Below are positions 30,047-39,628 of a DNA stretch of 64,000 bases, in pieces. The notes below the pieces were generated by a model, which saw nothing but the letters and a program-made list of their open reading frames with translations, made no database searches and was not told the origin of the DNA. The position numbers were made by a program, and so were the translations under genes. The DNA comes from Ralstonia wenshanensis (GTDB lineage: Bacteria > Pseudomonadota > Gammaproteobacteria > Burkholderiales > Burkholderiaceae), in NCBI RefSeq assembly GCF_021173085.1, contig NZ_CP076413.1, forward strand, positions 2,666,001 through 2,730,000. The letters run 5' to 3'. Within the stretch, counting starts at the first letter, position 1; the number at the start of each line of letters is the position of its first letter.

Positions 30047-32392
30047 TTAGCGTTGCGCTTGTGCCGCAGCATCCACGACGGTCAGAGCCGTCATGTTGAG
30101 GATGCGTCGCACAGTAGCCGACGGCGTGAGGATATGCACCGGCTTCTTCGCGCCCAGCAGGATCGGCCCGATGGCGATGTTGTTGCCAGCAGCCGTCTTC
30201 AGCAGGTTGTAGGCGATGTTGGCGGCGTCGATGTTCGGCATGACCAACAGGTTGGCTTCACCCTTGAGGGTCGAATCCGGCACCAGCGAGTCGCGCAGCT
30301 TCTGGTCGAGCGCGGCATCCCCATGCATCTCACCGTCCACTTCCAGGTTCGGCGCACGTTCGCGCAGGATTGCCAGCGCTTCGCGCATCTTGACAGCCGA
30401 AGGCGCTTCAGACGAACCGAAGTTCGAGTGCGACATCAGCGCGACTTTGGGCTTGATACCGAAGCGGCACAGCTCCTCGGCAGCCATGATGGTGATCTCT
30501 GCCAGTTCTTCCGCCGTCGGGTCGACGTTGACATGCGTATCGGTCAGGAACACCTGGCGACCCGGCAGAACCAGGCCGTTCATGGCCGCATACACGCAAT
30601 TGGTGCCACCCAGGATCTGGTCGATGTAGCGCAGGTGGGCGGCCGTGTTGCTGATCGTGCCGCAGATCATGCCGTCCGCTTCGCCCTTGTGGACCATGAC
30701 GGCGCCGATCAACGTATTGCGGCGACGCATCTCCAGCTTGGCGTATTGCGGCGTCACGCCCTTGCGCGCCATCAGCTTGTAATACGTCTCCCAGTAATCG
30801 CGGAAGCGCTCGTCATGCTCGGGGTTGACCACGGCGAAGTCCACGCCTTCGCGCAGGCGCAGGCCAAAACGCTCGATGCGGTGGGCGATCACGCTCGGGC
30901 GGCCGATCAGGATCGGGCTGGCGAGCTTTTCGTCGACGACGATCTGCACGGCACGCAGCACGCGCTCTTCTTCGCCTTCGGCAAAGACGATGCGCTTGTT
31001 CTCCATCGGCACCTTGCGAGCGGCCGAGAAGATCGGCTTCATCAGCGTGCCCGAGTGGTAGACGAACTGCTGCAGATGCTGGCGGTAAGCGTCCATATCT
31101 TCGATCGGACGCTGCGCCACGCCCGACAGCATGGCCGCCTGCGCCACAGCCGGCGCGATCTTGACGATCAGGCGCGGGTCGAAGGGCTTCGGGATCAGGT
31201 ATTCGGGGCCGAACGACAGATCCTGGATGCCGTATGCGGACGCAACGATGTCGCTTTGTTCCTGGCGGGCCAGTTCAGCCACGGCGTGCACGGCGGCAAC
31301 TTCCATCTCACGCGTGATGGTGGTCGCGCCCACATCCAGCGCGCCGCGGAAGATGAACGGGAAGCACAGGACGTTGTTCACCTGGTTCGGGTAATCCGTG
31401 CGGCCGGTGCCCATGATGACGTCGGGGCGCACTTCCTTGGCCAGCTCCGGCAGGATTTCCGGGTTCGGGTTGGCCAGCGCGAAGATGATCGGCTTGTCGG
31501 CCATGCGCTTGACCATGTCCTGCTTGAGCACGCCAGCGGCGGACAGGCCCAGGAAAATGTCGGCGCCGTCGATGACTTCAGCCAGCGTGCGCAGGTCAGT
31601 CTTCTGTGCGAAGTGCGCCTTGTCCGGGTCCATCAGTTCGGTGCGGCCTTCGTAGACCACGCCCGCCAGGTCCGTCACCCAGATGTTTTCGCGCGGCAGG
31701 CCCAGGTCAACCAGCAGGTCAAGGCAGGCCAGCGCCGCAGCGCCCGCGCCCGAAGCCACCAGCTTCACCTTCTTGATGTCCTTGCCGACGACCTTCAGCG
31801 CGTTGGTAATGCCAGCGCCCACCACGATGGCGGTGCCGTGCTGGTCATCGTGGAAGACGGGGATCTTCATGCGCTTGCGCAGTTCGCGCTCGACGAAGAA
31901 GCACTCCGGCGCCTTGATGTCTTCCAGGTTGATCCCGCCGAAGGTGGGCTCCAGCGAGGCGATGATATCGACCAGCTTCTGGGGGTCTTTTTCGTTGATC
32001 TCGATGTCAAACACATCGATGCCAGCAAATTTCTTGAACAGGCCCGCCTTGCCTTCCATGACCGGCTTCGAGGCTTCCGGGCCGATGTCGCCCAGACCGA
32101 GCACCGCGGTGCCGTTGGTCACCACGCCGACAAGGTTGCCGCGCGCGGTGTAGCGGAACGAGTTGGCGACGTCTTCGACGATCTCTTCGCAGGCGGCGGC
32201 AACGCCGGGCGAATACGCCAGGGCGAGGTCGCGCTGGTTCGACAGCGGCTTGGTCGGCGTGACGGAAATCTTGCCCGGGGTCGGAAACTCGTGGTACTCC
32301 AGCGCGGCCTTGCGCAAGGCGGCGCGCTGCTGCGCCTTGAGTTCTTCATCCGTGCGGGCGGGCTGCTGAGGCTGGGAATCCACCGTGGTCAT
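30047..32392 (-). CDS. maeB: NADP-dependent malic enzyme with phosphotransacetylase-like C-terminus
   Basis: Oxidative decarboxylation of malate to pyruvate with NADP reduction. 781 residues with the MaeB architecture: N-terminal malic domain ([33 protein letters not shown]), NAD-binding domain (residues about 165-400, with [16 protein letters not shown] and [12 protein letters not shown]), and a phosphate acetyl/butaryltransferase-like domain from about 430 to the end, which is regulatory in this family. Start MTTVDSQPQ at 32392 is preceded by GAGAGACC; a longer frame to 32437 is less likely. It is divergent from thiL. Makes NADPH and pyruvate during growth on organic acids. Confidence 0.96.
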   Translation of the reverse strand: MTTVDSQPQQPARTDEELKAQQRAALRKAALEYHEFPTPGKISVTPTKPLSNQRDLALAYSPGVAAACEEIVEDVANSFRYTARGNLVGVVTNGTAVLGLGDIGPEASKPVMEGKAGLFKKFAGIDVFDIEINEKDPQKLVDIIASLEPTFGGINLEDIKAPECFFVERELRKRMKIPVFHDDQHGTAIVVGAGITNALKVVGKDIKKVKLVASGAGAAALACLDLLVDLGLPRENIWVTDLAGVVYEGRTELMDPDKAHFAQKTDLRTLAEVIDGADIFLGLSAAGVLKQDMVKRMADKPIIFALANPNPEILPELAKEVRPDVIMGTGRTDYPNQVNNVLCFPFIFRGALDVGATTITREMEVAAVHAVAELARQEQSDIVASAYGIQDLSFGPEYLIPKPFDPRLIVKIAPAVAQAAMLSGVAQRPIEDMDAYRQHLQQFVYHSGTLMKPIFSAARKVPMENKRIVFAEGEEERVLRAVQIVVDEKLASPILIGRPSVIAHRIERFGLRLREGVDFAVVNPEHDERFRDYWETYYKLMARKGVTPQYAKLEMRRRNTLIGAVMVHKGEADGMICGTISNTAAHLRYIDQILGGTNCVYAAMNGLVLPGRQVFLTDTHVNVDPTAEELAEITIMAAEELCRFGIKPKVALMSHSNFGSSEAPSAVKMREALAILRERAPNLEVDGEMHGDAALDQKLRDSLVPDSTLKGEANLLVMPNIDAANIAYNLLKTAAGNNIAIGPILLGAKKPVHILTPSATVRRILNMTALTVVDAAAQAQR

Positions 32393-32631
32393 GGGTCTCT
32401 CGTATCGGGTGGCCAGCGCGCGCGCCGGCCGTCGCATCTAGCGGGCCACCGGGATACCCTCACGAGCGCCACGGGAATACGGTCCGCCTCCTTGGGCCCG
32501 TCATTTTATATAGTGAAAAGCGATCTCACAACGGGATTTTGGGTGGGGGTGACATGCGTATTCGCTACAATATTCCACCGTCCTGTCACGGCACCATCGG
32601 GCTTGCCCCATATTCTTCCATTGCCGCTGCC

Positions 32632-33639
32632 GTGTCCAAGCCCGCGAATTCACGCAACTCCGCCCATTCCCCGGCAAATTTGTCCGAATTTGAGCTAATT
32701 CGGCGCTACTTCACTCGGCCCACGCCCAAGGCAACCTTAGGCGTAGGTGACGACTGCGCCCTGGTTGCGCCCCGCCCCGGGCACGAATTGGCGATTTCCA
32801 CCGACATGCTGGTCGCTGGCCGTCATTTTTTCCCGAATGCGGAGCCGCGCGCACTTGGGCATAAAGCGCTCGCTGTCAACCTCTCGGATCTGGCCGCGAT
32901 GGGTGCGGAGCCGCGCGCTTTTACGCTCGCCGTAGCGCTGCCTGAAGCCAATCCAGCTTGGCTTAAACCGTTTTCCGAGGGGCTGCTCGCCCTGGCAGAT
33001 GCCTTTCACTGTGAACTCATTGGCGGGGACACCACGCGCGGGCCGCTCACACTGAGCTTGACGGTCTTCGGGGATGTCCCGGCCGCTGCGGCACTACGCC
33101 GCGACGCTGCCCGCCCCGGCGATGACCTTTGGGTCTCGGGCACCGTGGGCGACGCGCGACTCGCACTGGGCGCCCTGCGCAACGAATGGGCGCTTACACC
33201 CGAGGCGCTCGCGCAAGTGCAGCCGCGCATGGACCTGCCCACGCCGCGCGTCGCACTCGGCTTGGCATTGCGCGGTGTCGCCCGTGCAGCGCTCGACATA
33301 TCGGACGGCTTGTTGGGCGATCTGGGCCACATCCTTACGCAATCCCGTGTTGGAGCGACGATCACGGTCGACAACGTACCGCGCTCGACGACGCTGGCGG
33401 CCCAGCCCCTGGCGCTCCAGTTGCAATGCACGCTGGCTGGCGGCGACGACTACGAACTTTGCTTCACCGCCCCCGCCGATGCGCGCGACGCCGTGGTCGC
33501 GGCGGGCCAGCGTGCGGGCGTGGCCGTCACACGCATCGGCCGCATCGATGCTGAAGCGGGCTTGCGGCTCGTCGATGCCCACGGGGCGCCGGTCCTCTTC
33601 ACGCACAGCAGTTTCGACCATTTCTCTTCCACCTCATGA
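32632..33639 (+). CDS. thiL: Thiamine-monophosphate kinase
   Basis: Phosphorylates thiamine monophosphate to thiamine diphosphate. 335 residues from GTG 32632; the family core begins at LSEFELIRRYF. The glycine/aspartate loops GVGDDCALV, STDMLVAGRHF, KALAVNLSDLAAMGAEP and GGDTTRGPLTL are the AIR-synthase-type ATP and magnesium sites. The start is unsure: TTG 32680 (directly before SEFELI) or ATG 32554 (with a GGTGGGGGTGAC site) are also possible. The stop overlaps the pgpA start. The enzyme supports transketolase and other TPP enzymes here. Confidence 0.94.
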   Translation: MSKPANSRNSAHSPANLSEFELIRRYFTRPTPKATLGVGDDCALVAPRPGHELAISTDMLVAGRHFFPNAEPRALGHKALAVNLSDLAAMGAEPRAFTLAVALPEANPAWLKPFSEGLLALADAFHCELIGGDTTRGPLTLSLTVFGDVPAAAALRRDAARPGDDLWVSGTVGDARLALGALRNEWALTPEALAQVQPRMDLPTPRVALGLALRGVARAALDISDGLLGDLGHILTQSRVGATITVDNVPRSTTLAAQPLALQLQCTLAGGDDYELCFTAPADARDAVVAAGQRAGVAVTRIGRIDAEAGLRLVDAHGAPVLFTHSSFDHFSSTS

Positions 33640-34214
33640 TGTCCTCCGCACCCTTTCCGCCCTCCAATCCGCCGGGCCGGCCTGAAACCGTCGTCCTCGA
33701 GGCAGGCCAGACCGTGCAGGTGCGGCGCCCCACGGCGCGCTTCATGTTCGGCCATCCGGCACGCATCCTGGCGCTCGGCTTTGGTTCCGGCCTGTCGCCC
33801 ATCCTCCCTGGCACGGTCGGTACGCTCTACGCGTGGCTAATCTACGTGGTGTTTGCACGTTGGATTTCGGGGCCGACTTGGCTGCTGATCGCAGCGGTTG
33901 GCTTCGTGATCGGCATCTGGGCATGCGCCCGCACCGCACGCGATCTGGGCGTGGCCGATCATGGCGCCATGGTGTGGGACGAGATGGTCGCGTTCTGGCT
34001 CGTGCTTGCCTTTGTCACGCCCACCACGCTGGGGGGGCAGTTCGCCGCGTTTCTGTGGTTCCGCTTCTTCGACATGGTCAAGCCTGCGCCCATCCGCTAT
34101 TACGACCGCACGCTCAAGGGCTTCGGCGTGCGCGGCGGCTATGGCGTGATGGTCGACGACATTCTCGCGGCGTTCTACACGCTGCTCGTGTTCGCGCTTT
34201 GGCGCTCGTTTTGA
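33636..34214 (+). CDS. pgpA: Phosphatidylglycerophosphatase A
   Basis: Inner-membrane phosphatase converting phosphatidylglycerophosphate to phosphatidylglycerol. 192 residues with about four hydrophobic segments. Family marks are LGFGSGLSPILPGTVGT (about 48-64), HGAMVWDEMVAFW and RFFDMVKPAPIRYYDR, with the acidic active-site residues intact. ATGATG start overlaps the thiL stop, so translation is coupled. The adjacent pncC gene follows after 32 bp. Confidence 0.95.
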   Translation: MMSSAPFPPSNPPGRPETVVLEAGQTVQVRRPTARFMFGHPARILALGFGSGLSPILPGTVGTLYAWLIYVVFARWISGPTWLLIAAVGFVIGIWACARTARDLGVADHGAMVWDEMVAFWLVLAFVTPTTLGGQFAAFLWFRFFDMVKPAPIRYYDRTLKGFGVRGGYGVMVDDILAAFYTLLVFALWRSF

Positions 34215-34246
34215 CGGCTGACGTCAGAAGCTTCGAAGGTATTGCA

Positions 34247-34747
34247 ATGGCTGAATCCCGCGCCCTGGCCCAACTGGCCGAACTGGTAGCTGACACGCTG
34301 AACAAGCGCAGCCTGATGATGGCGTCCGCTGAATCTTGCACGGGCGGGCTGGTGGCTGCCGCCATCACCGACGTATCAGGCTCGTCCGCGTGGTTCGAGC
34401 GCGGCTTCGTCGTCTATTCCAACGAAGCGAAATCGCAGATGTTGGGCGTGCCGGCGGCGCTGATCCGCGAACATGGCGCCGTGAGCGAACCGGTGGCGCA
34501 TGCCATGGCCGAGGGCGCCGTGCTCAACAGCCGCGCGCAGGTGGCCGTCTCGATTACCGGTGTGGCGGGCCCGACCGGCGGCACGCCCGACAAGCCAGTC
34601 GGCATGGTGTGCTTCGGGTGGAGCAATCGCTTGCAGACGCGCGTAGAAACACGCCACTTCAAGGGCGACCGCAAACAGGTCCGCCTGCAGGCGGCAGAGC
34701 ATGCACTGCGCGGCCTGCTCGACTTCCTCGATTCAGCGGAGTCCTGA
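34247..34747 (+). CDS. pncC: NMN amidohydrolase, CinA C-terminal-domain family
   Basis: 166-residue stand-alone CinA C-terminal domain, which in E. coli is nicotinamide-nucleotide amidase (PncC/YgaD) in the pyridine nucleotide cycle. Signature MMASAESCTGGLVAAAITDVSGSS starts near residue 23 (Ser and Cys of the active site), followed by SVSITGVAGPTGGTPDKPVG-like text near 100-120. ATG 34247 follows GAAGGTATT. Closes the thiL-pgpA-pncC group. Confidence 0.93.
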   Translation: MAESRALAQLAELVADTLNKRSLMMASAESCTGGLVAAAITDVSGSSAWFERGFVVYSNEAKSQMLGVPAALIREHGAVSEPVAHAMAEGAVLNSRAQVAVSITGVAGPTGGTPDKPVGMVCFGWSNRLQTRVETRHFKGDRKQVRLQAAEHALRGLLDFLDSAES

Positions 34748-34748
34748 T

Positions 34749-34967
34749 CTAGATTTCGCTGGGATGATCCGGCCGGCGACGATCTCCGTGATCATGTTCC
34801 GGCTGGTGTTCGTGGTCGTGCTCGTGGCGACGGTCGCGATCATGATCGCGACGCGTCGTCTCGTGCTCGTGAGTGTCGTCGCGCTCTTTCTCGAGCTTGC
34901 GGTCCGGGTCCTTGCCGGTCTCTTCCCGGTGCGTACCGGCAACGGGACGGTGCGGATGCGTGGTCAT
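34749..34967 (-). CDS. Small charged His/Asp/Arg-rich protein, unknown
   Basis: 72-residue protein, starting MTTHPHRPVAGTHREET. More than half of the residues are His, Asp, Glu or Arg, with runs such as RRHEHDHEHQPEHDHGDRR. A good GAGGA site lies 5 bp before the ATG, which is why I keep it. No fold can be assigned; a metal-binding or disordered role is possible but speculative. It is convergent to pncC with one base between the stops and lies 40 bp after the pyrF start region reading the same way (downstream of pyrF). Confidence 0.5.
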   Translation of the reverse strand: MTTHPHRPVAGTHREETGKDPDRKLEKERDDTHEHETTRRDHDRDRRHEHDHEHQPEHDHGDRRRPDHPSEI

Positions 34968-35007
34968 GGCGTCCTCGCTCTCACCGCAACCGGACCGACA
35001 GTGCGGA

Positions 35008-35823
35008 TCAGTTGCGGAACTGGTTGATCTGGTCCCGAGTGGCAAGCGCCACGCGGCGAGCAGCATCGGCGAAATCACTGTCGGTGCTGGCGTAGAGAAT
35101 GGCCCGCGACGAGTTGATCATCATGCCGGTCCCGTCGGCCGTGCGGCCGGCGCGCACCGTGGCTTCGATGTCACCGCCCTGGGCGCCAACGCCCGGAATC
35201 AGCAGCGGCATGTCGCCGACAATTTCTCGCACCTTGGCAATTTCCTCCGGGAACGTTGCGCCCACCACCAGACCCATCTGGCCGCTGGTATTCCACACGT
35301 CGCGCGCGCGTTCTGCCACCACCTGGTAGACAGGGCGGCCGTCGGTTTCCAGGAACTGCACGTCGCTGCCGCCGGCATTGGAGGTACGACACAGCACGAT
35401 CACACCCTTGTCGGCATGTGCGAGATACGGCTGCATCGAGTCGAACCCCATGTAGGGGCTGACGGTGATGGCGTCGGCCTGATAGCGCTCGAAGGCTTCC
35501 TTGGCGTAGTGCTCGGCGGTGGAGCCGATATCGCCGCGCTTGGCATCAAGAATGACGGGGATGCCCGGATACGCCTCGTGGATGTAATTGATGAGCTGCT
35601 CAAGCTGGTCTTCAGCGCGCTGCGAGGCGAAGTAGGCGATCTGCGGCTTGAATGCGCAGACCAGGTCGGCGGTGGCGTCCACAATGGCGCGGCAGAACGA
35701 GAAGATCGCTCCGCCCGTGCCGGTCAGCGACGCCGGCAAGCGCGCGGGGTCAGGATCGAGCCCGACGCACAGCAGGGAATTGTTGCGTTGCCAGGCGGCA
35801 GCGAGTTGTTCTGTAAATCGCAT
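35008..35823 (-). CDS. pyrF: Orotidine 5'-phosphate decarboxylase (type 2)
   Basis: Last step of UMP synthesis. 271 residues, the longer type-2 form. Start [33 protein letters not shown] is the substrate Asp loop, and the catalytic [15 protein letters not shown] lies at about 96-110. It ends [13 protein letters not shown]. The start at 35823 is preferred over 35859 from family length. Followed by the small charged protein gene. Confidence 0.96.
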   Translation of the reverse strand: MRFTEQLAAAWQRNNSLLCVGLDPDPARLPASLTGTGGAIFSFCRAIVDATADLVCAFKPQIAYFASQRAEDQLEQLINYIHEAYPGIPVILDAKRGDIGSTAEHYAKEAFERYQADAITVSPYMGFDSMQPYLAHADKGVIVLCRTSNAGGSDVQFLETDGRPVYQVVAERARDVWNTSGQMGLVVGATFPEEIAKVREIVGDMPLLIPGVGAQGGDIEATVRAGRTADGTGMMINSSRAILYASTDSDFADAARRVALATRDQINQFRN

Positions 35824-36032
35824 GGTGTCGGGAATGTGAGGGCGGCCGGCTGGCCGCATGACTTGTCTGCATTTTACCCGTCGGGCGGCCCGATGGCGGC
35901 ATCTTCCGGGCGTGGCGCCTGCCCCACGCGTGCGCGCCAGGCCACCGTTTGTGGCTGAACCTGTCGCCTCTTTACGCTACACTCGGCGCGATTTTTCGCC
36001 GCCCGTTCAACGCCTGCTTCAAGGAAATACCC

Positions 36033-36995
36033 ATGATCAACCTGTTCGTCGTGCAAAAAGGCCGTCTCGCGCAGGAACAGGTCGAAGAACGCAGTGAACT
36101 GCTGCAGCACAAGCCGATCTGGATCGACGTGATCGACCCCGACGACGAAGAGCTGGCATGGATCAAGGAAGCCTACGGCGTGGTCCTGCCCGAACTGGAG
36201 CAATTGGGGGACCTGGAAGCCTCCGCCCGCTACTTTGAAGGCGAAGACGGCCACATCCATATCCGCACCGATTTCCTGCTCGACGAAGAAACCACCTCGC
36301 GTAACGTGCGCGTAGCCTTCGTGTTGACCAAGGATGTGCTTTTCTCCATCCACGACGAGGATTTGCCCGCCTTCCGGCTGGTGCGCATGCGTGCGCGGCT
36401 TCGCCCGGGCTCGGTGCGCAACGCCAAAGACGTGCTGATGGATCTGTACGCCACTGACGCGGAATACTCGGCTGACTCCATCGAAGAAGTCTACGAACGC
36501 CTCGAAGATGCCAGCAAACGCGTGCTGGCCGATGAGGTGACCGATGCCGCCGCCGCCGATGTGCTGGAGATCATCGCCCGCGTGGAAGACTTGAACGGCC
36601 GGATCCGGCGCAACGTGATGGATACGCGCCGCGCGGTGTCGTTCCTGCTGCGCAGCCAATTGCTCTCGGCCGACCAGCAGGACGAAGCGCGCCAGGTGCT
36701 GCGAGACATCGATTCCATCGAGAACCACACGGCGTTCCTGTCCGACAAGGTCAACTTCCTGATGGACGCCACGGTCGGCTTCATCAACATCAACCAGAAC
36801 AAGATCATCAAGCTGTTCTCGGTGGTGTCGGTAGCGCTGATGCCGCCCACGCTGATCGCCTCGATCTACGGCATGAACTTCAAGGTGATGCCGGAGCTGG
36901 ATTGGGCAGAAGGCTACCCGTACGCGATCGTGATGATGGTGGTGTCGGCGGCGATTCCGCTGGTGTACTTCCGCCGCAAGGGCTGGCTGAAGTAG
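36033..36995 (+). CDS. corA: Magnesium/cobalt transporter CorA
   Basis: Inner-membrane pentameric divalent-cation channel of 320 residues. The large acidic cytoplasmic domain is followed by two C-terminal helices; the selectivity motif YGMN (ASIYGMNFKVMPELDW) sits at the end of helix one and the chain ends in the basic FRRKGWLK. Acidic N-terminal residues fit divalent sensing. ATG 36033 has an AAGGAAAT site. Monocistronic, between divergent pyrF and convergent mtgA. Confidence 0.96.
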   Translation: MINLFVVQKGRLAQEQVEERSELLQHKPIWIDVIDPDDEELAWIKEAYGVVLPELEQLGDLEASARYFEGEDGHIHIRTDFLLDEETTSRNVRVAFVLTKDVLFSIHDEDLPAFRLVRMRARLRPGSVRNAKDVLMDLYATDAEYSADSIEEVYERLEDASKRVLADEVTDAAAADVLEIIARVEDLNGRIRRNVMDTRRAVSFLLRSQLLSADQQDEARQVLRDIDSIENHTAFLSDKVNFLMDATVGFININQNKIIKLFSVVSVALMPPTLIASIYGMNFKVMPELDWAEGYPYAIVMMVVSAAIPLVYFRRKGWLK

Positions 36996-37007
36996 CCCTG
37001 CGCCGGG

Positions 37008-37712
37008 TCAATCCGGCAACGTGGCCGAACCCATGCGGTTGGCGATGACGGTGGCCTTGCGCGTGAAGTTGACGTGTACGTTGGCGCAGTAGCGCTTCTT
37101 GTCGAAGCACTTGGGTGCCGGCAGCGCCGCCGCCAGGCGCGCCGCCTGCCCCACCGTAAGCTGCGAGGCCGGGCGCTTGAAGTAATGCTGCGCCGCCGCT
37201 TCCGCGCCGAACACACCTTCGCCCCATTCCACCGAGTTCAGATAGATCTCGAGAATGCGCTCCTTGTCGAGCCAGAACTCGAGCATCCACGTGATGACGA
37301 GTTCTTCACCCTTGCGCAGATAGTGGCGCTCGCCCGAGAGGAACAGGTTCTTGGCCAGTTGCTGCGTGATGGTCGAACCGCCTGCGACCACGTGGCCGCG
37401 CCGCTTGTTCTTCTCCCACGCATCGAGCATGGCGTCGACTTCCCAGCCGCTGTGGGAGACAAAATCCGCGTCTTCGCTGGCGATGACCGCGCGCTTGAGG
37501 TTGCGCGATATCTGGTCGTAATTGACCCAGCGGTGATCGACCTTGCAGGTGAAAACATTGGCGCTGCACAGGCGCATGCGCTCGGCGCGCATGAAGCTCG
37601 TGGACGACGGATCGAAGAACTGCCAGCTCGCAATGGCAGCGAAGAAGTACAGGTTGAGTGCGACCACGCCCGCAACGAAGCAGCCGATCACGTAGCCGAA
37701 CCAACGCATCAT
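37008..37712 (-). CDS. mtgA: Monofunctional biosynthetic peptidoglycan transglycosylase
   Basis: Family 51 glycosyltransferase polymerising lipid II in the periplasm. 234 residues: one N-terminal membrane anchor ([17 protein letters not shown], about 8-24) and the catalytic domain with [16 protein letters not shown] (catalytic Glu about 79), [19 protein letters not shown] and [20 protein letters not shown]. Matches MtgA length. It is 20 bp after aroE and likely cotranscribed with it. Confidence 0.97.
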   Translation of the reverse strand: MMRWFGYVIGCFVAGVVALNLYFFAAIASWQFFDPSSTSFMRAERMRLCSANVFTCKVDHRWVNYDQISRNLKRAVIASEDADFVSHSGWEVDAMLDAWEKNKRRGHVVAGGSTITQQLAKNLFLSGERHYLRKGEELVITWMLEFWLDKERILEIYLNSVEWGEGVFGAEAAAQHYFKRPASQLTVGQAARLAAALPAPKCFDKKRYCANVHVNFTRKATVIANRMGSATLPD

Positions 37713-37732
37713 CGCTGGGCTGCGCTCCAGGT

Positions 37733-38650
37733 TCAGCGAGGCGCGCGTGCCGCGACGGCGGCTTCGCCCTGCAGCCCCTCGCGCATGGCGAGCAGCACCG
37801 GAGCGGTGTCCGGACGCACGTTGCGCCAGACGAAGAACGATTCCGCCGCCTGCTCCACCAACATACCCAAACCGTCCCAGGCGCGGGCGCCGTTGCGCCG
37901 GGCAAACTCCATGAACACCGTCGGCCGCGGGCCGTACATCATGTCGTAGGCCAGCGCGTTGGGACCGAACACGGTGGTCGGGATTGGCGGCACCTCGGCC
38001 TGCAGGCTGCTCGCCGTGGCGTTGATGATGACGTCGAAAACGTCGTCCGCAGCAAGCTCGTCATAGCCGCCGCCCACGAGTTCGACCTCGTGCAGCTTGG
38101 CCGAGACCTCGAAGCGCTCGACCAGCTTGTTGGCGCGATCGGCCGTGCGGTTGGCGATGAATACGCGCGCGGGCTTGTGCTCCAGCAGCGGCAGCAGCAC
38201 GCCACGCGCCGCACCGCCCGCGCCCAGCAACAGCACGCGCTCGCCTTCGAACGAGTTCCCGATGTTGTGGGTGATGTCGCGCATCAGGCCGACGCCATCG
38301 GTGTTGTCGCCAAAAATCTCATCGCCGTCGAACTTGAGCGTATTGACCGCGCCGGCCGATTCCGCCCGCAGCGACAGCGACGTCGACATGGCATACGCAT
38401 CGAGCTTGAAGGGCACGGTCACGTTGAGCCCGCGGCCGCCTTCGCGCACGAAGTTCATCACGGTTTCGTCAAACGCGATCAGTTCGGCGTAGATGCGGTC
38501 GTAGCGGATGAGCTGCCCCGTCTGCTGCGCAAACGCGGCATGGATGGTGGGCGACTTGCTGTGCGCGATCGGGTTGCCGATCACGCCATAGCGATCTGTG
38601 GGCGGCGCGCTCGCAGCTGCGAGGATGGCCTCTTGAAACGACGACGGCAT
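37733..38650 (-). CDS. aroE: Shikimate dehydrogenase
   Basis: NADP-dependent reduction of 3-dehydroshikimate. 305 residues; N-terminal substrate site [14 protein letters not shown] (21-34) and the catalytic Lys/Asp in [10 protein letters not shown] and GDNTDGVG, then Rossmann loop [13 protein letters not shown]. The first 20 residues ([20 protein letters not shown]) are slightly longer than in E. coli. Sits 11 bp after the TonB-like gene and before mtgA. aroQ for the preceding step is also in the window at 45996. Confidence 0.96.
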   Translation of the reverse strand: MPSSFQEAILAAASAPPTDRYGVIGNPIAHSKSPTIHAAFAQQTGQLIRYDRIYAELIAFDETVMNFVREGGRGLNVTVPFKLDAYAMSTSLSLRAESAGAVNTLKFDGDEIFGDNTDGVGLMRDITHNIGNSFEGERVLLLGAGGAARGVLLPLLEHKPARVFIANRTADRANKLVERFEVSAKLHEVELVGGGYDELAADDVFDVIINATASSLQAEVPPIPTTVFGPNALAYDMMYGPRPTVFMEFARRNGARAWDGLGMLVEQAAESFFVWRNVRPDTAPVLLAMREGLQGEAAVAARAPR

Positions 38651-38661
38651 GGACGACGAAA

Positions 38662-39576
38662 TCAGCGGGTCTGCAGGTGGGTTTCCAAGCCTGCGCGGGT
38701 GAACTTGAACGTGGCAACCACATCCTGGATGTCGACGCGCTTGCGCATCTCGGCCGGGAAGGCGCCAAACGGAGAAGACGAACGGACGATGGCCACGGCC
38801 TGGCGATCCAGCGCGGGGTTGCCCGAGCTTTTTGCGATCTCGATGCCTTCGATCTTGTAGCCGTCCTGGTTGTAGCCGAGCTGGCCTTCGCGGTTGATAC
38901 TGATTACGACGATCAGCTCGCCGTACAGCGGGCGGCCGTTCTGGCTGGGAAAGTTGGCGGTGCCGCGCGCTTCAATCTTGCGGCGCACGGCATCGTAATA
39001 GCGGGCGTAATCGACCTGACGCGCGCTGGCGGCCGTCAGCACATTGCGGCGCGGGCGCTTGGCGTAGTTTTCAAGGTTGCGGTCGATCTCGGCCTGCAGG
39101 CGGGCGATTTCGTCTTGCGTGGTGCGGTCGTCGGTGCCGTTGGTGGGCGACGGCTGCGGACGCTCGCCGGGCTTGACCTGCCGATCGTTGACCAGCGGTG
39201 CGCGGTCAGTCGATTGCGTGAGCAGGCGCCGCTGCTCCTGCTCGAGGTATTCCAGCCGGCGCTGCGTGAGCTTGATGGCGTCGCCGGTCTGCTCATTGGT
39301 GTCGGCAGGCAGCGGCGTGGTGGCGCGCTGTTGATCGAATTCGCCACCGCCGTTCAGGTTGACCTGGGCCACGGCCGTCGCCTTGGACGGCGCCGTCGAG
39401 GATTTGGCATTCACGAGCACCACATCCAGGCCCGGATCTTCGCGCTTGATATCAAACGCTTCGGGGGCCACCACGCGCACGAACAGCAGCAGGACATGCA
39501 CGGCCAGCGACACCACCAGCGCCTTGGTGAGCGTGCTGCTGCCGGACCAGTCCGGACGGTTTGCAAGGGCGGCCAT
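38662..39576 (-). CDS. TonB-family energy transducer-like protein
   Basis: 304 residues: an N-terminal membrane anchor (TLTKALVVSLAVHVLLLFV, about 16-34), a periplasmic coiled-coil/disordered middle with RLEYLEQEQRRLL, and a TonB C-terminal domain from about 200 (DAVRRKIEARGTANFPSQNGRPLYGELIVV in two parts) to the end. It lacks the proline-rich EP/KP spacer of classical TonB and no exbB/exbD is nearby, so it may not be an iron TonB. Common in beta-proteobacteria between an RNase II-like gene and aroE. Start chosen at MAALANRPDW with an AGGAATC site. Confidence 0.88.
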   Translation of the reverse strand: MAALANRPDWSGSSTLTKALVVSLAVHVLLLFVRVVAPEAFDIKREDPGLDVVLVNAKSSTAPSKATAVAQVNLNGGGEFDQQRATTPLPADTNEQTGDAIKLTQRRLEYLEQEQRRLLTQSTDRAPLVNDRQVKPGERPQPSPTNGTDDRTTQDEIARLQAEIDRNLENYAKRPRRNVLTAASARQVDYARYYDAVRRKIEARGTANFPSQNGRPLYGELIVVISINREGQLGYNQDGYKIEGIEIAKSSGNPALDRQAVAIVRSSSPFGAFPAEMRKRVDIQDVVATFKFTRAGLETHLQTR

Positions 39577-39628
39577 GGGGCGATTCCTGGTCGATGCTCG
39601 AAGAATGAAGGTCAGACTGCGATTGTAG

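Noticed and set aside
30035-32698. An 887-residue plus-strand open frame across maeB
   Set aside because: Antisense to an intact malic enzyme; His/Arg/Gln-rich shadow composition.
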